Source: Manduca sexta (taxonomy: Eukaryota; Arthropoda; Insecta; Lepidoptera; Sphingidae). Taken from it: a DNA stretch of 64,000 nucleotides. The position numbers and the translations under genes are program-made. The notes under the pieces are model-generated. The model had not been told where the DNA came from and did not search any database. It saw only the letters and a program-made list of their open reading frames with translations. Below, in pieces: positions 50,640 through 62,000 of this stretch. The number at the start of each line of letters is the position of its first letter. The stretch's first letter is position 1. The DNA is taken from contig NC_051141.1 of assembly GCF_014839805.1 (NCBI RefSeq), forward strand, positions 12,036,777 through 12,100,776, read 5' to 3'.

Positions 50640-51460
50640 TCTATATAAAGGGTACGTATATAGTAGGGGTACATTACAGGGTACAAGATTTTTCCCCTTA
50701 TGATTTTCTGATGTGCTCAAGTAACGCGCAATTACTCCGCGTTTTTTGTTTGGATAGCTGCCGTGATTATCACCGGGGTACCCTGCGAACGGTGTACAGG
50801 CGATCCCCTGGCTTAGCAACCACGGTAGTACTTGTAAAGAAGAGATGGAAGGTCCTACCGTTATCACCGAGGGTGGCTGCGGACGGTAGGCTGGCGACCC
50901 ATGGCTATCAGTATCCGGTCTCATGGTCTGAGGGAAAAATGGAGGGGATAGAGTGAAGCAAAAGAAGAGGAAAGAGAAGGAACCTTCTGGGATAGATGGA
51001 GGGGAGAAGGAGAGCAAATGTTCGCGAATCCTTATAGACCTCAATGTGTATTTAAAACCATGAGGTAGGTATACACACTGAACTGTGTGCCTCGGGTCGC
51101 GGCAAATATAACCCTATGAATGGGCGTGCATTTGGTGTGGAGACAAAGCGCACAGGTATTACCTCGGACGAGGGGTTCTGAAGGGGGCTTGGGGTAAATT
51201 TCTCCGCTTGGGCTTCCCTATTATAAGGGGCGAGGGGACAGGAAACGCGGCAGGTCCTCGGCGGCGAAGTGCTTTACGGTGAGGGCGGAACTGCCGTCTT
51301 GTGGAGTGTAACAGTTTCAAGAACTCGTTTTTACGACGAATAGCTAGAGTGATTATTGTCCTTTGGGTCTATAAGAACTGAACGGGGCTGTCGCCATTTA
51401 GCGCGGTCCAATGGAGTATAGATCAAATTTTGCCTAGCCTAATAAATAAATAAATAAAAT
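50640..51460 (+). mobile_element. Retroposon-like block ending in an (AATA) tail
   Basis: About 0.8 kb of GC-richer sequence, with a purine-rich tract at 50934-51020, stops at an AATAAATAAATAAATAAA tail (51441-51458). An A-rich tail at one end is the mark of a non-LTR retroposon inserted in + orientation. No reverse transcriptase or other domain is recognisable. The 138-codon open frame on the minus strand (50628-51044) and the smaller + frames look like by-products of composition. The family was not identified. Confidence 0.45.
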
Positions 51461-51492
51461 ATTATTTATTTGAATTTTTACTTTCTAATTAT

Positions 51493-51742
51493 TATAGTCT
51501 GTTCAGAAAGAGAACCGTCGTGGCCGAAAAGTAAACTAACTTTCGATTTTTACATAGCAACACTTCCTCGCCATTTGGTAAATGTTAAACTCATTGTCTG
51601 GTCATATTACTTTGTTATAAATGATCCTGCGTGTTGTTTTTAGGGATTTTTGAATTGAAAATATTGGAATTGAACATAAGAGGTAATTAAGCACAATAGC
51701 GACCTCAAATCCCACGACGGTTCTTGTTCTGAACAGACTATA
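51493..51742. mobile_element. 250-bp MITE with 31-bp terminal inverted repeats
   Basis: Left end 51493-51523 and right end 51712-51742 are reverse complements at 29 of 31 positions, starting TATAGTCTGTTCAGAA and running to ACCGTCGTGG. The TA at each tip fits a TA target duplication of the Tc1/mariner superfamily. The interior (about 190 bp) is non-coding, so this is a non-autonomous element. Confidence 0.8.
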
Positions 51743-51920
51743 GAGCACTCCTTTTAAGTATGGCAATACTTTAGGAGGGAAGAAATGGGATAAATGGACT
51801 TGTTTCTGAAAATAAGTTTTTTTAATGTATTTATTACGGTTCTGAAGCCGTAACAAATAAATTAAAAAAATATATTAGAGGGAAGAAATAGAAGTAATAT
51901 AAGTATATAATAAATATAAG

Positions 51921-53063
51921 TATAGTCCCACAAACTTATCTGGCCCGGCGAGATAGTCATCGCATTTGGTGTCGCCAGTAAAAATAAATTTGCCGTAAAG
52001 TGGGTAAGCCAGTCGATGAACAAAAATATTATGGTAAAAATTTTGAAAACTACTAATTAGATTTTCTATTCTGGTTATTAGTTTCGGAGAAATGCGTGGA
52101 CAAACATACATATATACAAATATACGTACATACTTATAAAGACTTGTATATTTGTTTGGCAGCCATAACAAACTATTATATTATGTAAATATATAGCAGT
52201 TCCTATAATAAAATACATAAGTAGGTGCCAAATTGATCTCCTTTTTTGAAGTTGGTTAAAAATGTGAAATTATGCACACACTACCTGTGTACCTGGACTT
52301 GACATTAAACACCTGGCGATTTGAAAGAATGTAGGTAAATAATTATTAATTAAATAAATAAAAAAAACCTATTCCTCGAAAATATTTATATTTTAACACA
52401 ATAATTATGATCATCTAATGTATGGCCAGTGTTCTCTAACTGAAATACTTCAGCTATTCCTAAGCCACCGGGATTATTTGATTCATTAGTCACTTCATCA
52501 TCAGAGTCACTAAATTCGCTTTCACTGACACTGGATTAATTTAATGATGAGAGGCTCGTTTAAGTATGCATCCCTACTTACTCGTTCTTATGTTTTTTTA
52601 TTCATTCACTCTTATCTTATTGAAGGCTTCTGCAATCAAAGAAGGCTTTTCAGTATTTGATTTTTCATACTTACATCCATTGTAGTAGCACGTGCGAAAT
52701 AGTGTTTATGTGGAATTTATTTTCAAAAACATGCAACACAAACCTGTGGCGAGAACTACGCGTTCATATAATTTTTCGAATGGTATTATCGTAGTAAAAA
52801 GACGATTTCCTTCCTTCTTAAAATTTAAGACTTTTAATATAACATTACTCGCATAACTTTTTAAAGCTATCAGCATTTTCCGCTAGCTATGACCACTAAA
52901 CGGAAAATAAATACATGAAACAAACAACCAATGGCAGTTATGTCAGCGAATGCAGAGACCAATAAACTAGAAGCGAATGGCAATGGCAAGCAGATTGACA
53001 TTTCAAAATGACGTCGTTAGTTCCTAATTCGGCCACCGGGCCAGATAAGTTTGTGGCACTATA
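51921..53063. mobile_element. 1.14-kb DNA element with 28-bp terminal inverted repeats
   Basis: Ends at 51921-51948 and 53036-53063 are reverse complements with one mismatch (TATAGTCCCACAAACTTATC… against TATAGTGCCACAAACTTATC…). TATA lies at both tips, consistent with a TA (or TATA) target duplication. The inside contains only a short minus-strand acidic reading frame (52386-52532) and A/T-rich sequence, so no complete transposase is present. Probably a deletion derivative of a cut-and-paste transposon. It ends about 450 bases before the likely GIGYF first exon. Confidence 0.75.
52386..52532 (-). pseudogene. Short acidic reading frame inside the inverted-repeat element
   Basis: On the minus strand the frame from 52532 to the stop TAA at 52386-52388 gives 48 residues. 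It begins SVSESEFSDSDDEVTNESNN and continues with GLGIAEVFQLENTGHTL, ending CVKI. The composition looks protein-like. An in-frame stop lies just upstream (52536-52538), and an AG acceptor-like TTAATCCAG ends near 52530. It may be a remnant last exon of a lost transposase, but no family was recognised. Confidence 0.35.
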
Positions 53064-53469
53064 TTAAGATTATTCATTATAGAGCGGGTATTGAAAAAAT
53101 GTCATACAAATTGTTTTCGTTCATGCGACGGTTACTCAATCTACCGTGAAATAGCAAAACAACTATGTAAAATAAATTAAAAAATGCTTCATCTTTTGCA
53201 CGGTAGATGGCATTAGTTTATTTTTTTGCATGTTACATCGAGATTTCTAAAAGTAGCGGTAATTTGCTCGATATTTCACGACCCGTAAATGTATGTATTA
53301 CATATATTTTATATGAGTGATTATAAAATAAAAAAAACAAACTCAAAAACACAACACATTTTTAATACATACAACCAATTTTATATCGGGTGTCGGCTAA
53401 AAGTGCTTTATATTTTGACAATGATAACACTGTTTATTAGTCTCAATGATTAGTTTATGATAGTCTATG

Positions 53470-53589
53470 GTACGCGCATTGTGCATGCGTTGACGTTACA
53501 ACTCAAAGAGAACATAACTTTTTCACTTTGGTCCGCCATATTGCTGTCGCCGCCGTGCGTGCGTCTTATTGAATCTTTGAAACCCTTAG
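53470..53589 (+). promoter_or_regulatory. Likely promoter and non-coding exon 1 of GIGYF
   Basis: A local GC-richer patch carries CCGCCATATTG (YY1/pho-like) near 53533 and GCGCATTGTGCATGCG near 53475, with no TATA box, as in housekeeping promoters. CTTTGAAACCCTTAG ends at 53589 in front of GTAATT, a usable donor. It would splice to the acceptor TTTGTTTACAG ending at 58801, just upstream of the GIGYF start codon. The transcription start itself is not visible. Confidence 0.5.
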
Positions 53590-56500
53590 GTAATTATGAA
53601 CCAATATAATTCTATGCATGATTGTATTTCCATCAATATTTTATGTTGATTTAAAATTTCAAACAGTGGTAAATAGTTTATTGTTTTGTTGGAACATTTC
53701 TGACTGCTCATGCCGTGGGCTGGTGTATTCGAGTCCTCATAGTTTCAACATTACTGTGTTAAAGCGATGATCTTTTCATCATTCACGATTAGTGCTTTCT
53801 ATGTGATTTCATGAAAATTGCGATACAAACATGTAGCGTACTGATCTTGGTATGTATGGAAGAAATAATATTTTCTAGGCTGAATGTAGTTATTGTGTAA
53901 AACTACTGTCGCAGGTACTATTATAACCGAAGAACTTGAAATAGGTACCTATTGTGTGATATAAAACTACATGGCGATAATTCCTTTAAATAAATGTGCT
54001 TATTCAATGGAAAATATAATTTCGCGTGTTATAGAAATGGACGTCGAAGGTACTTACCTCTCTCTACCTGTATGCCAATACTGTAGGAGTAATGTTCAAA
54101 CTCGTGCATAGCTATTTATTTTGGATATTTATCAATATATTTTACCTTGAGGAGTCAAAATGTTTTATATTTCGTATAATTAAATTGTTTATTTTGGTTC
54201 TTACTAGATTTTATAGCTAAAATGGTATTGGTTGTAGATTATACTCAAGCATAATATAATACTGTTTTATGCTATTTTAGTTTTTAGATGCATGAATATA
54301 ATAACGTTTATAACAATTACCTGTTTTGTTCATACAATGATTATAATTAACTATCCATTTGTGTAAATAGTTGAGCTGCTATTTCTTTTTAAGTTTATCA
54401 TACACAAATGTTTGGGTTTTCATTAATTTTCCATTAAACCTTTGACCTTACAAGCGTAACTGTTTTTTTTATTACTACCCACATATTTCATAGGGTTGAA
54501 TTATGCTTATTATAAGTGTATAGGCAGGGAGCTATATCAGATTACCTTAGTAATAAATTTATGAAAACTAAGTTTCATTACATCTACATTGAGATGCAAA
54601 GCACTAGAGTCTACATATTCTTGAGGTCTGTTGATTTGGTTAAATCATATTTATTAACCAACTTCAAAAAAGAAGCTTGTTTTCAAACCATGTTCATGTT
54701 TATGTGTTTGTATGTCTGCAATTTCTTCAAAAACTTCTGATTTAATTTGGATGTAGTTTTAAAAACAATATAAAACTAGCCAAAACATATGAAACAAGGT
54801 TTTTCATCAGTATATGAGTTGCAATTCATTATAAATTCTTAATGGTAAGTGCTGAAACAAAACATGCACAACTAAGGAAAGCACTGAAATTAATATTTTA
54901 GAATATTTGTCCACTTATGTAATGTTGATGATAAAAATTCTATGTTTAAAAACTCCAAAATTATAACCATTTTGTAATTTGTAATGTTTTTAACATTCTT
55001 TGTGGAATTAATAATTGCAATGTAGATATTTTGTCATGTCTTGAAGCTCGACTAAAACTCAGTTTACCAAAACTGAATGTCAGCTAAATTAAGTTTGGCT
55101 TTATATTGTAGTTCCCCTCAACTTTATTATCACCTGATTTATCGTTATCCAAGTCTAATGTTTGTCTAATAAGATCTTATATTGCTATGTGAAGTCAAGA
55201 GCACTAATGTTATAAAATGTTTTGTTTTTTAAAATTCATTTCATAAGAAGAAAAAATCATATTGAAGTGACAGGTTATTTTGTTTTTGTTAGGGATAGGT
55301 GTAGCAATAGTTTACATATAGTAAACATAAATTATTAATCTGTTATTAAATGGGGAGAGATAAACCTTGTGGGACCTCCCACATTATGATTTTGTTTTAC
55401 TCTTAGCTAGTTTTAATTATTTATCAATCACTAAGGAAAATGTTGTGACAGTGAAATGAAATGAAAGTAGCAAATGGGTGTGACCGATAACTATACTTAA
55501 TTAACAATAACCAGCACATAGTATTTCCGTTGGTAAATTGTGAGTACACTGACACATGGATAATATAATATATGCATTTTTATCTATTCTATTGATTTTG
55601 CTTCTTCTTTTTAATTTTGTTCATCAATAGAAATTTGTCAGCTGATATGTACACATTAACCACATGTGATTTCTCCTTTTCTTTTCATAATCCATTTTGC
55701 TAACAATTATGAAATGAAAATAACACTTTTGTTTTAGTGTTATTTATATTATTCTGGAGGGTAGTAAAGACCATTTTCATATTTGTGGAGTCCAAGATGT
55801 TATTACATTTGAGGCTTTTAAAAGTTGCTACCTTGTCCTACTTTCGACTCAAGCTTTTGTACTGTAAATTATTTTTGACTTTCAGTGTAAAAGTCTTATA
55901 TTACTTTTTTTTTCTTTTATATAATGATGACACTGACATTGCTAAGGTAGTCAGAAGTGCAATTACTGCACTCACTTTTTCTCACATTCATCAAATCTAC
56001 TAATATCCTCACAAAAGATATTGAATTCCAAACATTACTAGTTTCTTCATGAAACAACTTTTGATTTTGACATTTAAACTGTGATCATCATCATAATAAA
56101 TTACTTCCAAATAATTTTATCTCTTTGAAAAATTGACAAAATAGTTTTGAATATGATCAATGAAAGGTGTAATCAACAAGAAATGTGGTTAGTAAATACA
56201 AGAAATACATCTTAACCACGGTAGTCTGTTTAATATTATAAATGTGAATGCAGAAAATTATTGCACAGCGATTTTTTCTTAGAAAATAATTTGTGTATAC
56301 TAATTCACCGTACACAAAATAATTTACTCTATATTATTTTACTTAGCATTGCTAAGTACTAGGGCTATGGCATGGTTTGCTTTATAATAATATCAAAATT
56401 GCTTCCCAAATATGGATATCTATGATCAAACCTTGTGTTTCCAGATTTTGTCTACTATAAGTGGACGAAAATTCTTCAAATTTCTTTAAAAAAAAACGAT

Positions 56501-58801
56501 TGATTTTTTAAAGTGAGCGTAATATTTGTTCATATTGTTATCCATATTATAATTGTCTGTTTTTCGGGCGTGTATTAAAATTATTGATATATGCGCCCAT
56601 TTAGGTAAAACATTATTTTATTTTTCGATGTTCTGTGATATAGCAGAGTAATGGTTATTTGCCATAGTATTTATAATTGCGCAAAAGTAAATTGCGAATT
56701 TGCGAATATTCTCTTTGTAGCACTATGCTTTCTGTGATATGCCGTATTACAGCGAATTTTATCATGTATTTTAATTCAACAAATTCTATGAAATAAATTG
56801 CTCTTATTTCAGGTTTTCTGTATATTGTCACGTGGATTTATTCAATTCCCCGTAAAGTAAAAACTGTTCGTTAAATGAAATTTCAATTGAAATGTAATTT
56901 CCTATATTCACAGAAGTTTATTTCATAGAATCGGTTTTTGTACGTTATCTTTGGCTAAAGCGATTTTTGACTGTTTTTGGACGTGAAAAATACGAGTTTG
57001 CATGGTAATATATTATATAGTCTAGAAACATTGTGATTAATATTTCAGCGTAATTTGAAATCATTATCCTATTTTTATATAAAATAGCCACAGAGTATTG
57101 TTTTGTTACTGAAACATTAAAACAAAGTAAAGGTTTAATATTTTTCTAATGGAAAAGTTAATATTAGCTTTTTCATTCGTATGAGTGGTAACTGAAAAAC
57201 GGAAGTAGAAGCTCAATATATTTTTATGTGTTTTGTTTCTCTTATACTATTGAGTTAGAAGCAAGTAAATCGATCATCTGATTTAAAGTGCCCCGACTGT
57301 CTATAAATTAATTAAACCAAAGTGTACTATGCTGTTGGATGTCATATTTTTAATTAAGGCTGTAGGTAGTTAATATATTAAAGTCATAAAGTAACTGCTG
57401 AAATAAACAAGACGGTACCTTGTGTATAGCATAAAGTGTAATCTGAAGTCTTAGGTTGGTGAGGTCAGTGTAGTGTTACATAGCTACAGGTAGGATAGCC
57501 TATAAGTTATGGGAGTTTAAAAAAGGGGCAGTATAAGTTATAATTCTTGTGTGGCAGTTTTAACTTTTAGATGTTTTTAAGAATACGCTTTTTAAAAAAA
57601 AAATGAAATGTATTTTGTTTGGACCAGGTTCCAATTAGAATACTATTTTGATTATTTTATTAGGATTCGCTGAGCACTATTACAGAATACTAGGTATTGC
57701 TCGCGGCTTCTCCCGCCTGAAAAGTCTTTACCGTTTCAAAAGTCCCTAAAACACAGTAAGACGCCAGTAATCTTTAAAAAAAAAAAAAAACAATAAAAAT
57801 GATATTGCTTCTCATGGCAGCATATTATTGGGATAAAAGCCTATGTGTATTATAATACAAGACATAGTCCATGCCAAAATCGTTCTTCCATTTTTTGCGT
57901 TTACAAGGCACAAACATTCAAACATTTTCACAAAGTTTCGCATTTATAATATTATTAAGAAAAGTAATGGACAGATGGATGGATAAAAGATTTATTTTTG
58001 TGAGCATTCATTAACATACTTATAGCATTACCTTAGATTCGCAAATAGATAATTATAATCAGTTTCATTAAGTAATAATTCATTCAATAATATGTATTAA
58101 TCACGTTTAAATATATTAAAAGAGTTTGTACAAAAAGGTTAATATGGAGATGCATAGGTATTACATATTAATATCAATCCAGTTTTTCTTTGAAAAAGGA
58201 TTACCATCTCTTTTAATTTGCTAGTAAGAACTATGTTTTTTATTGTCTAAATACAAAATGAATTTCAATTAATTTGTACTTCAATGTTATTGTGTTTTGT
58301 AAATACATTTTTGGTTATTTATACATATATGTATAGAACTGTACCTATTGAGCTGTAACTGTAATGTATGCACTTTAGAGCTTAAACAGGGATACCATAA
58401 CTAATTATAAATCGTACATCTGTATTTTGACTGATTTGTCAAAGTAAATGCAAGCCCATTTCGCATATAGTGTTCACAATTAGAAGAGTACAATGTTATC
58501 GCTACGCACCCTGTGGTCGCAGGTACTACTTAATACAAGTTAAAAATAATATTGTAGCCAGTTTTGTGACAAAAAAACTCAGTATTAGCCAATCGCAGTG
58601 TACCTATGTTTACGCACTGCGAAGACTCATACGAAAAGATCTAAGAATGGATTCATTGTCACAGCATTGCTGCATAAATTTGCAACGGCTAAATACCTAA
58701 GTAACTTCTAACGAATAGGAGCCTTATTTAATCCGTGATGTAAGAATTGAACTTCAATGTAGACTGAAACTGTTTGTAATAAATACTACGTTTGTTTACA
58801 G
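53590..58801 (+). other. Probable first intron of GIGYF
   Basis: About 5.2 kb of AT-rich sequence with no recognised gene. It holds an RTE-type remnant at 57691-57960. Open frames at 54516-54740, 55737-56003 and 58470-58700 have no family resemblance. Confidence 0.5.
57691..57960 (+). mobile_element. RTE-type LINE 3' end remnant, second copy
   Basis: Starts GGTATTGCTCGCGGCTTCTC like 26710, then ATAAAAGCCTATGTG, then a poorly kept middle, and ends TTTCGCATTTATAATATTAT. The interior includes a run of A residues near 57777-57791. Diverged and non-coding. Confidence 0.5.
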
Positions 58802-58839
58802 TAACGTGTTACGTTGACGTGAATTAAATTGTCAAAACA

Positions 58840-59099
58840 ATGGGAGATCGCAACAACCCTATTAAGTTCGGACCTGAGTGGCTTCGCAACTTATCACGTG
58901 AACGAAGCGCAGCAACATCCTCTTCCAACGGTTCCAATCCAAACAACAGTAATCAAAATGCCGGCATGAATTCGGCCAGCGGCACTAGTCCGGGGGCTCC
59001 GGGTCCTTCAGGAGGCGGCACAACACCAACCAATGTAATGCCAGGCAACACACTCAACAATACCAGTGCACCATCAAAAATCCTCCTCGCGAAACTCCG
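58840..59099 (+). CDS. Gigyf: GIGYF coding exon 1 (residues 1-87)
   Basis: The exon begins at 58802 after TTTGTTTACAG, with a 38-base leader before the ATG. Donor GTAAGTTT starts at 59100 and splits the arginine codon. It carries the conserved FGPEWLRNLS and the Ser/Asn-rich linker, ending ILLAKLR. Confidence 0.92.
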
Positions 59100-62000
59100 G
59101 TAAGTTTTTTGTTCATTTACTTTGCTCCGCGATCAAGGCCCGTTCGCATGAGGTGTCTGAGACGGTTGGATAAAATGGGTATCCGTTTCGTGTTTTTACC
59201 TAGCTGTTCAATAACGCAGTTAGCCACCTTGCACGCTCATAAATATTAGTCGAATTTGCAACAAATAACCACAAAATTTCATAACCTTACCAAGCACAGT
59301 TACTTACTAAAGTACTGGATGTCAAAAAACATACAGTCGCATCACAGCTCTCCATTGCAGTCAATTTTGAGCGAACCAATATTATCATATAGAAATCTTT
59401 TGAAATAAACAGCCCGTTCAATTTTGCCTAACAATTTCTCTCCATTGGCGCTATTGTTAATAAGGCAAAACAAAAGTAATATCTTTGTTGCATAAAATGT
59501 TAGTAGTTACTTTTTAGACTTTTGTTACCTACCTGCTGCACATAATAATATCCAAAACGCATAGAGGAATTTCGTGCATTATATGTAATAATAAGTCCTG
59601 ATAATTTAAATTCCTATTTTATAAAAGCCAAGGCAGTAGTAGTTCCGGTTTTGTTTGTACATTTCATACTAGATTGTGATTAATGTTTAGTTTAACATTA
59701 TAAGTTATTGACAACAAAGGAGGGCCTGTTTCTTTATAAAAACGGGTATAAATATGTGGGAGTCTAAATGCTGCAGTAAACATGGTTATCCTAAGACACA
59801 GTTACAAGATGTAAAGCAAAGATATAGGAATAACATAATGTATTATTATTTATAATAAGTTTTAAGGTCGAATTTTCGAAGTGGCATGCAAAAATGAACC
59901 TAATGCACCCAATATTCGCCGAGCTTAATTATTGTAAATACCCGTGCAAGTCGCGGGTAGCGATTTTGAATTAAACAAGACACAAATTATTGCCTGACCC
60001 GGGTGTAAAACCCAGTAACTCACTGGTTTCATGGCAACGATGCTGCCACTAGTCCTGAAGCCAATTTTAACAATAATAATTATTATAATGTATAATTATA
60101 TTTTATTATATCTTCCTTAGCTCCGATAACAACATCGTTGGGATGCTTCGGGGGCAAATGAATGCGTCGGGCAGGTTAATTTCATATTGACCCGGAACGT
60201 TTTGTGTTGCTTGATTTTTTTTTAAATAGTGCCACTTCCCACGCTTTTTAGTAGGTATCGAGAGCTGTGTTCGAAAACGTAATATATGTTGATAATGGAA
60301 CGCAATAGTATTGTTTCTCATTTATTTATTTTACCAAGACGGTACCTGCAATAACTATTCGTCGCATGTTGATGATAAATGTAGGTAATTGAACACACTA
60401 AGGAGAAATGACCAACCCTCCGATAAATGTATTTGTTAGGAAATACAAAACATACGCACAACAGGTTCTTGTACTCGTTATTTTATGAGTATAATATTAT
60501 GCATATTATGCTATTAAAAATCCCAGAAAGTGTAACCAGCTGAAGAAATGTCTATGATTTTGATTTGATTGTTTGTTTGTTAGGTGCTTTGTATATGATG
60601 ACGGAACACGAGTCTTGGTTGGTCACCTGTTAATATACATACATTAAGCTGATCAGCTGTTATAAAGGAAAGTCTGGAAAATAAATATCAGACTGAAACT
60701 CAAATCGTATATTAAAATAAAATCCGTTAAATAATCTAGTTTAATCAAATGTCCAAAACTGTGCAGCGTAGAATGTATCCATTATATGAAACAATAAAAT
60801 GAAAAGGACAATAGTAGAATAATTAATAATCATCCATTCTTACTACAGCACCCACTGCAGTAAATAAATAAGCAAAGAAAAACATAATAACCAAATAACC
60901 CAATAGGGATGTTGACAAGAACAATAGAAACTGAAATAGAAATAGTTGCAGAGTTATCATAAAGTTTAATCAAATAAAATTGTTGATCTATAATCAATCA
61001 TGTTATACGCAATGATCCTATTCTCTCTGAAAACACAATATGTATTATTATAATATATTTTGCCACTGTTTGTTCTATTTTAAAATCGTATAATAATTTT
61101 CTCGATTAGTAACTTTCCTTTCGAGTCCACTAAGTTCGGAAAGTTAAAACGGTATTAAATTACGCATAAAGTTAAAAAATGGCACTATAATATTAAAAAG
61201 TAAAACAAAATATATAAAATGCTTAATATTTTTAATTTTTTTGGTCTCTCAACATAAAACCATTTTCGCAAAATCGGAATACAACAAATTCTAGAGTCAT
61301 ATTGAGTAAGCAAACAAGTGTGCAGTTTTCATCCAGTACGTATATTTATTATTTGAACTCGTAACTTCTCATTAATAAACATCCTTCCACCTAACATAAA
61401 CGGATTTGATTAACGAAACTTACATGTCACAAATAGAAGGAACAAGTGACAATATTTTGTTACCAGTGGTTTTTATGCATAATATATTAAAAATTACCAA
61501 CTTTAAACTATATGATAAGTTTAAGATGAAAAGCTAGTGTATGTAATTTAGGTCTTCTCTACAATAATTTAAACCGAGATCTATTTACTCCTTGCCGATT
61601 CTATTATTATTAACACAGTATATCGTTTTTTTTATCTGTCGCCCTAGGTTTCTTGGGAGTCGAAATAGATAAAAAAAATTGTTGACATCCACTCATTATT
61701 ACTCATCAGGTCGACATTTAATGTTGATCTATCCACCCAAAATTATTATGTTTTTGGTACCAAATGTTTTAGTGATTTTAGTTTTACTTTCGGATAAAGT
61801 ATGATTTAACCTCTGTTGTGGTTATGTATGTAAATAATGGTTATTTTATTTATGACCCTTTACGGCGAAATAGTATCTCATGACCTTCCCCAGGACTTTC
61901 GATTGAAATTTGATATTAAAATGTTCTTTATTGGAACTCTTCCAATCTTACCGATTGAATTAGTCTCATTAAGGAGATCTAAAGGGATATATCGCTTTGC

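Noticed and set aside
50628..51044. 138-codon minus-strand frame
   Set aside because: Falls inside a retroposon-like block with a tail in the opposite orientation; composition-driven Pro/Ser/Phe-rich translation without domains.
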